Assembly (NCBI GenBank): GCA_037576195.1
Contig: CM075101.1
Coordinates: 52,824,001-52,888,000, forward strand
Length of the DNA stretch: 64,000 nt
Source of the DNA: Phytoseiulus persimilis
Taxonomy: Eukaryota; Arthropoda; Arachnida; Mesostigmata; Phytoseiidae
Reading direction: 5' to 3'
The position numbers and the translations under genes were made by a program. Of this stretch, positions 1 through 11,084 are shown piece after piece (the first letter of the stretch is position 1; every line of letters begins with the position of its first letter). The notes under the pieces were generated by a model that was not told the origin of the DNA, ran no database searches, and saw only the letters and a list, made by a program, of their open reading frames with translations.

Positions 1-1942
1 GTCTTAGCCGATCCATTCAGTATCGACCACTTTGATTGTTCACAGCGACAGAAGCTCCTCGAGATTTACACACACTCTTTTCAACGTCCATTGGTCCCAT
101 CCAAGAGCAGTGGTCTCCCCTTATTCCCATTCGTCCTCCATCGCATCCTCGTTTCAAGTCTCCAAATCGGGGAGGAGTAACCGAACTCCACGCGGTTTTC
201 ACCGGATTCTGATCATTTTCCTGATCAGGCAAACTCCGCATTCCGAAAGATCGGATTATGGCCGAAAAAACTTCTGAAAGCATCTAAAACCCTCTGAGGC
301 AGGCGCTCCCAAACTGGATGTCGGGAAATGACGACTATGGGCGGTGGAACCCGCGACCCGTCGCGTTCAGCGCGGTTTGTCGACGCTTCGAGCAGTGAGT
401 GCAGCTGTTGTCGAACTCCTGGATTTCATGGATCTCGCTCCCGCCAGTCTTGCTATCCGGTCGAAAGGCAATGCTTTCGTACCCTTGGATCATCAGGATG
501 GACCAATCTAACATGGTGGAAGCCATTGACTAATTGAGCAAAATGAGAGCTGCTGACTAATTGAACAAGAAAGATCCGCATACAAAACTCGGGTCAGATT
601 GACTTGATGAGTGGACCTTGGCAAAAAGGCCTGGCAGCGGTACGGCCTAGTGATCTCTGACTCAGAATTAGACAAGAAGGACCAACTGAAGCAATTCCCT
701 TGCAAAATTCAGTAGGAAACAGGCGAAGGTACGTAAACGAAGCTCGAGTAGCTTATTATTCTGAAAGTGGACACAGTTGTCGCCAACGGACCAGCAGGAC
801 CAAAAGCAGTCCGGAGCAGGTGTGTTACAGCTGCTGTTGGTAGAGATGCTGAAGGTGCTGGTGGAGACAGCCGTTGTTAGATTAGCCGATCACCGAAACG
901 ACGCCGAACAGAGAACTGCTCTTTGTTCCCAGCTATTTGGCTCCTCTGCTCATTTAGGTCGTAAGTATCTCGTCTCTCCGCTTCCCAAACGTAGTGTCGG
1001 ATAATGGTCAGCGGCCTTTCCTCCACAAAAACCATCGAGACGTGCGTGCGTTTCGGCCCGTTCTCAGCGGGTTTGTTTTTGCGTTCACACTGTCCGATCT
1101 GACCGGGGCCGGCACGGAGAGGGCGACGCATCCCGAAGGCATCTCATCCGGGTGCGCTGAAGTTTCCGGTAGGGCACATCCTGCAGAGCTGCAGCCCCAT
1201 CTCGGCGTAATTCTGCAACTCTCTCAGACTGTGCAACAGTAACCTGCATCTCGACGGACCTCATTCAGCATTTGCTCGGTTCTCGGAAGAGATGCTGGAA
1301 TTGAATTGCTGGCCGGCCGGCTGGCTTGGAAGTCTCTCGGAATTGGTCCACGCTCGCGCGGAAAAAACAAGTCGGCCTCTCGAGCCTCTTCAAACGGCAG
1401 CAGCGGAGCACAACGAGTAGAAGTTGGGAATCAATCGGCTGAAATAGCCACCTAAGCACAAGTGCTCGCGCTCAAGGTTCTTCTGCGCCACGCATTCATC
1501 TATCTCGTCTTCTCGCTCCGCCCCCAGTTTCTTTTCGGCCTTCATCCCGCCAACAAACCCACCCGCCGGCCGACCATCGAACTTCGCTGGAAGTTTCCCA
1601 TCCAGATCTTTCTGCAGCCCCACTCCCTTCGAATCTGTTCGCTGTCGCCGCACGTTTCAGAACGAGACAATCAACCGTTTAACTTTGACCCTCCGCCAGG
1701 AGCGGAAATTTGCCTTCGGCTCCACTCAGCGAAATTTCGTTCGCCCCTCTGCGTTTTTTCAGTTCAAGGCTCAACTGCTTTTTGACTCAGCAGCCATCCG
1801 TTACAACGAGCAGCCATCTGTTCGATTCCGAAATCGCCCACTGAACTTTGGGAGGGCGCTGCACTCAGATAAAGCGACCGGCGGAGGAAAAACTCCCCAC
1901 GGCAGAGAATTATTCACCGACTGATTAGAAGACGCAGAAGTA
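1..1942. other. No gene recognised
   Basis: Only short overlapping open frames on both strands. No repeat, RNA gene or convincing exon seen. Confidence 0.5.
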
Positions 1943-2518
1943 TCAATTATTCACGGCCAGGTTGCGCGCCAGAGCCACTTCTGACCGTGGACTCGAATGA
2001 TGCGAGTTCGGCCGCAAGTCGATGGGGTTCAGGGGCCCGACAAAAAAATATTCGACAGGATAGTCACTCTTCCGATGCTCTCGCTCGACTCGAGCGTCGT
2101 TGCTCACCGGGTCTCTGTCCAGCGGTTCCATAACAGGCTCTGAAGTGTCCAACGACTCTCGAATGACGTAACGATTTTCGGAAATGACGTTTCGTATGAT
2201 GGCACGAATAGCCCATTCCGGAGAGAGAACCGTCTTCGCGTGGTGGCTGAGTGGCAACTCCGCGGGACGAATGATCATTCCGACCAGTCGACTTGAAGCC
2301 GGCGATCTCACGGTCTCATTCCTCGCTATCGGGGATCGTCGGGATGACTCAGCCCGTTCCATTCGTGAAGGTACCAAGGTGTGGTGGAGATGCTCGTCCT
2401 CCGTTGCTGTGAGTCTCGGGTCTTTTTTTTCCAGATCCCGATTCTGAGCTCTTCTTCCGCTGAACGCCTCATTGAACCCGATGAAGGATTCGACATCCAC
2501 GTATCGCTCCCGGCTCAC
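1943..2518 (-). CDS. Unassigned open frame, possibly an exon
   Basis: 191 codons, polar and acidic-basic mixed (for example EWAIRAIIRNVISENRYVI and YPVEYFFVGPLNPIDL). A possible acceptor (CTCACAG|CAACGG) lies inside, near 2412, so an exon of about 470 nt ending at the stop is conceivable. Shorter + strand frames overlap it. No domain recognised. Confidence 0.2.
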   Translation of the reverse strand: MSRERYVDVESFIGFNEAFSGRRAQNRDLEKKDPRLTATEDEHLHHTLVPSRMERAESSRRSPIARNETVRSPASSRLVGMIIRPAELPLSHHAKTVLSPEWAIRAIIRNVISENRYVIRESLDTSEPVMEPLDRDPVSNDARVEREHRKSDYPVEYFFVGPLNPIDLRPNSHHSSPRSEVALARNLAVNN

Positions 2519-4077
2519 AGGGCTCGATCAAACAATGTTGAGCTTTGTCCTGTCATGCGTTCAAATCACAGCAATCGAAACACAGGACGCGCGGGAGCTC
2601 TTCGTGTCGCTCTCTCATACGGTCCCCGCCGTTGAGTGGAGCGACCGACCAGAAGTGTTCCGACCATCGAACAGGCGCGCGAAAATTCCTCGAGCCGCAA
2701 GGTAAGCTGGTGGAGAGAGTCTGTCAAGCGCTCTGATATTTTGAGCGACAAGTCACTGTTTTCGTGCTCCGGTCGATCAACGTTGCTCAACGGAGCATCC
2801 TCGTTGATCACCGTCGTAAAATCTACCCAAGTCCTCACTCGTGGATCTCGTGTCGGGGCCCGGAGTCGTTTCCCCAGAGCCTGTGAAGCCAAACAGAACT
2901 CGGAACCAACAAGGAAGGAGCATTCGGGAGTATTCAACGTTTTCGTTCAGCTTCCTCCGTTTTTTTTCCTGGAGAGTTCAAGGCGTGTTTCCCAAGCGAT
3001 TATTCGCACAGGTGGGCGTTTTTGTGGACGGTCTCCGAGCGGATTGAATTGAAGAATTCAATTATTTTCCAACTTGTTGCGTGGCTGCCTCCAGATCCTA
3101 GGAGGTTGAGGTAAGAAACGGGGCCTCAAGGGTACAAAGACCGAGGGGTTGCTTCATCGGATCATATAATTTGGATCTTCCAGCTGTGATACATTCAACT
3201 CACGATTGGACATTAATTTTCGAATCCTGAAAATGAGTCCCCGACTTTGAAATTATGATCCAACTCAAAAATGAGTTCTCGAGTCGGCAATTCGAGTATT
3301 TCGAGTCTTCTGCGACGCGTCAGACGCTTCGGCGTCGGGTCAATCAGTTCTCGAATCGGGAATTGATTTTCGTGTCGGGAATCATTTTCTGAATTTTCTA
3401 GACTCGAAAATTGGTGTCTACTCATGATCCCTCACATGAAGTCCGCGGGGGCCCACACTCAGTAACGGCTCCTGGAACCCGGTTCCCAACCCGAGTCCGA
3501 ACTCGCGGTTTCGCCTGTGGTCAGGCTGACCCGGAACAGACCCCGGCTCGAATGGATTCACAGACTTTGTTCGAATCTGGATCCGCTCATTGAGCCGGAC
3601 CCGGCGGGGATCTCGGAGACTCCCAGCCTCTGGATGTGGGGGGCAACCGACGCGAGGATTGCATGGCTGCGATGCGGAGGAAACTCCCGGTGACCCCGAG
3701 GGAAAAGTTGCTGCGTACTATCGATTCAAGTCCACGTATCTCCGTTGAGCACGAATGTACGAGTGGGCAAAGTTTGACGAAACCACGCGGAGAACGATGC
3801 TCGCCGAAGAGATGATATCTTTGGAAACAACTGAACGGCCGAACATGGAGGTTACAGGAGTGGAGAAGCTCAAAGGATCAGCAGTCAGACCAGGGGAATC
3901 TCGAGTGGACCGAGAATGCACAAGGCACAGCAATGTGGAATCTATTCTGCAGAAGGTCCCTAAAGAGTGCAGCATGTATCTGTGTGTGATTTCGGATCCG
4001 TCGCGGAACCCGCTCGGACACGAATCGTCGAATCCGAATCATTCTCATCTCTCGTATACGAGGTGCTCATGGGCGGC

Positions 4078-4085
4078 TATAAAAG
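4078..4085 (+). promoter_or_regulatory. Consensus TATA box without an assigned gene
   Basis: GGGCGGC-TATAAAAG-GAG is a textbook core promoter element with GC-rich flanks. No convincing coding exon follows: the first ATG, about 30 bp on, opens a frame of only 25 codons. It may drive a spliced or non-coding transcript, or be chance. Confidence 0.25.
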
Positions 4086-5309
4086 GAGAATTCCTTCCTA
4101 ACACGGTTGATGTGGAAGTTTCAACCGATCTCATTTTTCCGGTATCCATTCATCGAAGTCATCGCCAGGGCCGCTCACAAGCCATGATTAGCGATCGTAT
4201 CGAGCCATGATTAAATAAAGTCACATGATCGAGAAGGCTTTCTCGCAGAGTCACACGCTTCCGTTCGAATAGAGGCATGCGTCCCTCAGCTTTGTGTGTC
4301 GCAATATTCCCCCTCTCCCATTCCTGTGTTCCCCGACATCTCACGCACACCGCTCGAGAGGGAGAGCACAGCCCCCGTTATCGAGGAGACTCGGACCAAG
4401 TTCGGCGCATCGCTGTCCCGGTTGAAAAATGTTGTCGAGGGAATGGAGTTGCAGGAATGCCACTTTTTGTTCCAGACGATTCATTCGTTGCAAATCCGAA
4501 CCTGTTGCCCTGTTGCCGTGTCTCTTCTTTTCCTTTCCTGATGGATAATGTAAATGGCACGAGAGACAAATCCCTGTCATTACGGGCGAAAGGCCAACAC
4601 AGGAAAAGAAGCAACATTTGCTGGTGGGGCCAGTGCTGCAGCTACCAATTGAGAGTTACAGGGATCAGTAACGGAAAAAAAAGCGACAGAGGAAAAAACA
4701 TGGACAGGGATTTCGCAAATTGATCCTGGTATCACGAAGCTCTATTTTCGAGCCGAGTAGAAGAGGAACTCCGAGGAAAGGAACAGCAGAAAACCGAACA
4801 GCACGACGAGAATGTCGCGTGCGAAAACGGGAAGGAGAGCAGGACCGGGAATCGGCAGTTTGGAAGAGAAGCCCTGCAGCGGAAGGAAACCTCAGAGAAA
4901 CGAGGATGACCTGGCAGAGAATGAGTGTACCACGAGGGTCTCGAGTGAGTGAGATTCCAAGAGAGTCGAAGAGAAGATTAAGGAAAGACGGTCTCGATGT
5001 CGCAGTGTTTCGCGACATTAGACCTCCGGGCCAAGACCGCTATGTTCGTTCCGCGTGGCGCTCGATGCTGCGTGCTCTGGCAGCCTGGTGCGCAACGAGC
5101 AAGTGATCGGTGCTCGCTCAAACGGCGGAAACGTTCAGGATGGGTAGAGCGACGAGTCTTGCCACGATACGATGAGGTTTTGTTGCAGGAGCCTCCGTTG
5201 GCCGGCCGACGATCGGGAGTTGGTGAGCGGAGTTGTTCGTCTTGTTCGAAAACACTTAACATGAGCGTCGGGACAAGTTGCAGCCACTCTTCCCTGGCTT
5301 TGTCGCCCT

Positions 5310-5322
5310 CCCCCCCCCCCCC
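5310..5322. repeat. C13 homopolymer
   Basis: Thirteen consecutive C on the + strand, within a short C/T-rich stretch. Confidence 0.95.
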
Positions 5323-7315
5323 GTGTCCCTCTCGGCCTCGTTCTCCCGTGCCTAGAGTCCCTTGGGTTCTCTGACAGCCAGGGACGAGTCCGCCGAAGCG
5401 TAAGAAAGGCGACACCACCAAGCAACGAACGAACGCACTACCAGCACCACCAAGGTCGAGAGCAAATACCAGTCAGTCTTCCACCTCGCTGGAATGGGTT
5501 GCGAGCTACCGACAAATTGCGACTAACGCCTCGCCCGCGTGGCTTTCACTCCATTCTGCCGTCGTGCGCAGAGGCTGTGGCCGCAGAACGGAGCAACCTA
5601 CGAAGGAACGCGGAGCTCGTTCGGTTCCTTCCTCCATTTACCGGGCGTCCTTCCCTCCACCATTCGGCTCCCTCGAACCTGTTCCCGGATCTCCTTCCGG
5701 AGTCTCTCCTGAATTTATTACGAGTCAGCGTTTTGTCTCAGGAGCTCCCGTGCGGACAGCGGATGATGTCGCTCCGGGGCCAGAAGTTCGTCAGCGAGAG
5801 CCTTGGCAAGCTCTGTTCAGCCTTCACCTAGATACGGAGGCCACACAAGACGATGGCGCCTGTAGTTCATTAGTTGATATTGTTATTAATCAAACTAGCC
5901 CGGAACAACAGCTTGATCTGCGGTACACCGTCTCCCGGAGTCTATGCCTCACCGTGTACAGAACTGCATTATCTTCTTGACAGAGGACGCGGGGCCCGGC
6001 TCCACTTGTGGCATCACCCCTTCGAGGTAACAGGTGGAAGTTCATAGACGAACGGGTTTCTGGAGGGCTCGAGCCTCGTTGGCTCTGAACAAAAGACGGA
6101 TGTTTGAGCCGTGCGTCGCAGAGCCGATAAGCAGTCTGACAATTCAGCGCGAGTAAGGCTAGCTCCTTACTGACCTATAAGTCGCAGCTCTTCTCTTCCT
6201 TAAGCTTCAAAAGGTTGACAGTTTTAATTTATATGCTAATGCGCCGAAGAAGATACATACGGCCAAACGCTCGAAGCAGCCCCAGGCAGTCGCGTTCGGT
6301 CCCAGCCGACGTAATATGTCTATCGTAGTAGCGACTTTGACTCGATCCAACTCCGTCTCGAGTGCTCCAAGTCCTCAAGGAGGCTCGAGACGTTCAGACC
6401 CGTCACGGAACACTTTACCTCAGCTAAAAACTAACGAGACCTACAGCCAACGTCGCATTGAGAACTGTGGTTAGAGCAAACAGGTTCGACAGTTGCTCAC
6501 TCGGGACATTTTTTTCTCCCGCGCCGCGCGGCAGGAATGATTTGAGTTCGAGTGCGAGACCGCTCGATATCGCCGCGGCTCCTGGAGGAGAACACTCCCG
6601 GCGGGTGAGTTCCCAGAGGAAGGAATTGCCTCCGCGGCTGCATAGATTCCCTCGGTGTCACCGTTCTCTCCTTCCGAAATCAATTCTCCGCACTTTCGCA
6701 CGGCGGCACGAACGGTTAGTAATCACTCGATCTCTGTCTGTCATCGACGTCGAACGAAAGCGTCGGGGAGAGATCGGGTCGGGGGTCACCACGAGTCGCG
6801 AAAAGTTCTCGAAACAGAAAAACAAACGGCCAGCCGCAGAGCACGATAAATTTCGGGGGCAAAAAAAAAACCGTCACAATCAACGGTGTCCGAGGCTTCC
6901 TACGATAACACGAACACCGTTCTATCGGGGTGTCACTTACAGACCCATCGAACCCATTACTGAGAAGACGAACGATAAGAGTAAACGGGACCGCACCTTC
7001 CGGTAGCCAATCAAGCCGGCTCTCGGCCAGCTCTATCCCTGCGCCTTCTAACTCGGCTTAGTGTATTTTGGATCGACAGAGAACCGGACACGCTCACGGG
7101 CGAGGATCGCGAGCAAGTACGCGGGAGGAAAACTTGTTTTAGCAGTCCCGATATGGATCCCACACCGGAGCACCGAGCGGGCCCCTCGGTGATCGCGGGG
7201 TTTGTCGATCGATCATGCAGACCTGGAGAAGTGGTCGAGAGAACCTCCTACCGAGCCCGCGCTCGTTTCCGAGACGCTCCCGCGATCGTACTGAGCTGGT
7301 TTCCGTGTTTTCCAG

Positions 7316-7367
7316 CTCAGCGTCGGTGGATATCACGATGGATCTCCGGTCGCAGCGAGTGCATTTG
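7316..7367 (+). CDS. Candidate short exon
   Basis: 52 nt between a strong acceptor (GGTTTCCGTGTTTTCCAG|CTC) and a strong donor (TTTG|GTGAGT). One frame reads LSVGGYHDGSPVAASAF through the exon. Another holds an ATG at 7338 and reads MDLRSQRVHL up to the donor. The paired splice sites are the evidence; no family match. Confidence 0.25.
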
Positions 7368-9615
7368 GTGAGTCCGTGCGCGCCGAATAGATCAAAGCGG
7401 CCTCGAGCGTGGCGGCTTGTGAGCGGTGGTAACGGGGAGGAGCCTGAGAGCGCTCAAGCCAACTGCCCTCCCCTTTCACAGAAACCTGACTTGTCACCAT
7501 GAAAGTTGAGGTTTCTGACCTACATCACGGAAGCCTCTAGGCGGTTTTACGCGCACTCGTAACGATCGCTCGGCGAAGACGTCGCTCAATGTCTGGAAAG
7601 CAACTAATGCTAGCTCGAAATCACCATTTCGACTCCCCGGGATCGTGATATTTTTTCATTGGAAAAGCTCGCTCCGGTGTGAATTGCTAACTTCCACCAG
7701 GACACGAAGCGACGAATGTCAGAAGATTGTTCATCTCGGAGAGTTCTGCCTCCACCCCAGGTATCACAGAGTTTTCGTCGATGTCGATTATTCATCATTG
7801 ATGTTAAGATAATGATCGTCAGAGCAAAGGTTGCCATGCAGCCGTTTCCGTCGGAATGCTCCGCAGAGACCTCCTCAGCACCAAACGTAATCTCGGGGAG
7901 CTAATAGTGCAATCGGATACATTGGCGATGAGCGCAGCCACGACAGCGTGGCTCCGATACGATGATCTCGGTCTCGTAGAAAGTCGACTCCGCTCTTCAA
8001 TTGGCTTGATCGCGGCAAAGCTCGATACCGGCGGGGGCATCGTCTCTTGACGCTCGCCTCAGGGGTTCCCGATGCAAGATAGAATTCATTCGGGACGAGC
8101 TGTATTCGATCGAGGCGCGATGCATGGATGCGATCTGTTCCTCTCCTCTCGGGATCTGTTCCCAGACCTGTCAATGAGGATCGACGGAGGGAAAAACGCT
8201 GGGAGCGGATCCTCCGTCGCTTCGATGTAACAGCTGGACACTTTTCACCGGAGCTCCCTCGAAGTGGATCCGAGTCGCGGCCTGCTGTTAGCTGATTTAG
8301 GTCATTGAGTGGAGATACGCCGCTGCGCGAGGCTCGCGTCCTTCATTAATGACATTCCTTGCATACGCAGCGTATCACGGCATGTGCACATATAAGCAAT
8401 GCCGCTTCGCGGGCTAACGGATAGGCGTGCCGGCCGGGCAAGCAGGCCGATGGACGTACAGTCGGACATCGGTGATGGCAGGCCATCACGCGTCCTGGCT
8501 CTCGTAATGGCCGAATTCCTCGAAGTTTACCGATTGCACAGAGCACACACGATATGTTCAGAACTGATCTCTTCCTTCCTGTCGTCTTTCTGCTGACTAG
8601 GACCCAGCGAAAGATCGTTCCTACTTTTCGGGAGCCACGATGTCGCCCGCTGGACCGCGATCGGCATTGTTGTCCCTGGACTCACACAACGGAAGCGGGA
8701 ACACATCAAGGTCTCCCGGTCTCCCTCGTTACCCGCGGCCACACGGACCCATCTTCTGAGCCAAACGGATCGTCGCTGGAATTTTCCAACAGAATTTCAG
8801 ATCAGCTCTCAGAGCGTTCGGACGCTTTCCAACGGTGACGGGAAGCGTGACATCCGGAGCGAGCGTTCTGGGTGCAGAAAGCGTCGGGTCAGAAGAGAAC
8901 GTGGCTCCTCTTCGCCCCCCCCCCCCCCCCCCCCCCCACGGTACACCGCTATTCAGTTGCATCTGGTGTACTCAAGCAGGCTCCTTCTCGGGTTAGGGCG
9001 CACAGCGTTCGAGAGCCAAATTTCTATCTGGGAGATGGGAGCGATTCCACGACGCGCAATAACCTTCCGATGCCTATCAATGCGGCGGCAACTCCCTCCG
9101 AAGCTTTCAGGGACTTGCTCGGATCAACGACGCGGGTTGCGTGTCTTGTGTTCGATCCTCGCTAATTGGATCATGATGAAATCAAATCCGGAGGAGACTC
9201 TTTACATCCGTTGAGCCGACGTATCAAGTGGGAAACTACTGGTTCACAAGATTTACCATCATCATCATCGGGTTTCGCCAAACTCCTCGTCAGGAGTTTT
9301 CGCAACGGAAGGATACGAGCGGAAAGCGATCCCGGCTCAGTTCGATCTGGGCCTGCGGAATCCACGCTCCCAGTATTGACTCAGAGGGAGGGTCGCGGTG
9401 TTTGGGTAGGAGTCGACTCATAACCATCCATAACGGGGACTTCACGGAATCTGGCGTCCTGTCTGACAGCGATGGATGCAAACACGTTTCCAGGACCGGG
9501 TGGAGAAGGCCAGTATCTCTCCCCATATGGATAGCGACCTACCCACCGTTCGTTGCCGTATCATCCCAAACAGAGGAAACGGCTGAGCTCGAGAATCACC
9601 GTTCCGCTCTTTCAG
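7368..9615. other. No gene recognised
   Basis: Short mixed frames and the C23 run. It could be intronic if the exon-like segments at 7.3 and 9.6 kb belong together; that is speculation. Confidence 0.4.
8915..8937. repeat. C23 homopolymer
   Basis: Twenty-three consecutive C, the longest homopolymer in the window. In the flanking minus-strand frame it is read as a poly-glycine run, which is not real protein. Confidence 0.95.
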
Positions 9616-9735
9616 CTCGACTCTGCAAACACCGTTGCAGCCATGACGAAAATCGCCTCAGCGGTCGCAGCAGTCGATCCGCCAGCGTCGCACCCCCTGG
9701 ATCCGGAGCACATTCAGGGTGCTCATCCGCTGACG
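9616..9735 (+). CDS. Candidate cassette exon
   Basis: 120 nt, divisible by three, phase 0 at both ends. The acceptor is CGTTCCGCTCTTTCAG|CTC and the donor is ACG|GTGAGC. The encoded 40 residues begin LDSANTVAAMTKIASAVAAV (likely helical) and continue with a Pro/His-rich segment. No family recognised. Confidence 0.28.
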
Positions 9736-10268
9736 GTGAGCGAAACCCTTCCGCCTCCACACTCCGATCTTCCGGACTAAGACTGGGCATGAGTGCAACG
9801 ATGAGCACCCAGAACTGGACTCAGGTAGGGTCAGCAGTGTGACGAGAAATCGGAGAAAATTCTGTCAACCTTCAGACGGACCAAATCGATTATAGGAAAT
9901 GACTGCCCTTGGGTTGCAGCAAGTTGACACGAGCGAGATCCGACACGCACACGCTTCGATACGTTCCAGAACAGCTTCACAGAGGCGGAATATGCGAGGG
10001 AGACTGCTCTCTCACACCTGTGAAACACAAACTGCAGCGATCCGGCAGAGGGGGAGGAAGCGGGGCCGAGTAGAGCTTTCATGGCTCATCCGTCTTCTGA
10101 TCTCTTTCGCAATGATCCAGAGATCGCGATCAAGTGAAACTCACTCGCGCGGGCTGAGCTCGCCGAACTCCCAGAGGACAGCGCGCCGTCCCAGTGAATA
10201 TCGCGTCGGAGGGAGGAGGGGAAACTGCATATCTAATCGGCCCTGCCTGGAGATACCTCCTGTTTCAG

Positions 10269-10498
10269 TTTTGATGGTGATTCCCGGCGGTTCCGATCCT
10301 AACGGAGGTTATTACGCGCCTCGGTGCGACGACAGCTACACTTTTAGATGCCAATCAATTTTCTGTCTGGGCAAAACCGCAGGAAATGATGCACACGAAA
10401 TCTGGTGGTCATTCACGCGGTACATCAATCACCGGGCGTTCACGGAGCCCTCCCCCCAATTGCTCGTAATCCATGTGGGAAAAGCCGACGAATCATGA
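10269..10498 (+). CDS. Candidate coding segment, unknown
   Basis: This is the 3' end of a 600-base open frame. Over most of this stretch neither strand has a competing long frame. It contains MVIPGGSDPNGGYYAPRCDD, several cysteines and a Trp-Trp pair, and ends at TGA. The composition is protein-like but no domain is recognised. Confidence 0.22.
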
Positions 10499-11005
10499 GC
10501 ACCAGTCCATCCCTCGTCGTCGCTTGTGTGTTATAATTAGAGACTGGAAGTTTGACCAACAGAACTAGGCCAAATAGGCATTGAGCTCCGGCGAGGATAA
10601 GCAAAGTGCGGGAGCCGGGCAAGATGGGCAAAAGTTAGACGAAACAGTGTCTGATCAGTCTGAGCACAACCTTTTCGGGACTTGCTCGAATCGGCTCTGA
10701 ATTCGCCGAAACGGAAGCGCCTTCTGATTAGACGCTGAACACGAGGCACTACAGGCGCGTCGAGCCAGTTCGAATCCATTGGATCAGCTTCTCCGGCAGA
10801 ATTCGAGGAGAGTTGTATTGATCGCTTGCAGTTTGTGGAAACGTCATCATCAAAGACGACCCGGAGTCGTCATCCACTTCGTATGGACGTCATGGTCCGA
10901 GGGAGTTGAGAGGAGAGTGAGGTTTCGACACTCCGCAAAAACAACAACCCAAACTGATCTTGAATCTGTATCTCCAGTTGTCCTTTGTAAGAGTTTTTTT
11001 TCCAG

Positions 11006-11084
11006 ACGGAACTCCATGACGGATGCAGAATGGTTCGTCGAATCCCCGTCCACCCAGCAACTGGCCGAGAAGCATCGAAGTTAA
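11006..11084 (+). CDS. Candidate terminal exon
   Basis: A strong acceptor (GAGTTTTTTTTCCAG|A) is followed by a 25-codon frame, RNSMTDAEWFVESPSTQQ and onward, ending in TAA. It could close a + strand gene including the exon-like segments at 7.3 and 9.6 kb, but the phases cannot be tied together without missing exons. Confidence 0.22.

Larger units (their letters stand above)
2519..7315. other. Largely featureless
   Basis: Apart from the TATA-like site at 4078 and the C run at 5310, there is nothing I can support. A 182-codon + frame at 6458-7006 is Arg/Ser-rich and looks compositional. An A10 lies at 6861-6870. Confidence 0.5.

Noticed and set aside
6458..7006. 182-codon + frame
   Set aside because: Arg/Ser/Thr-rich, no domain, no splice-site support, and reads through an A10 run.
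9228..9842. 204-codon + frame
   Set aside because: Overlaps the better-supported exon-like segment at 9616-9735 in another frame; Ser/Arg-rich without domain.
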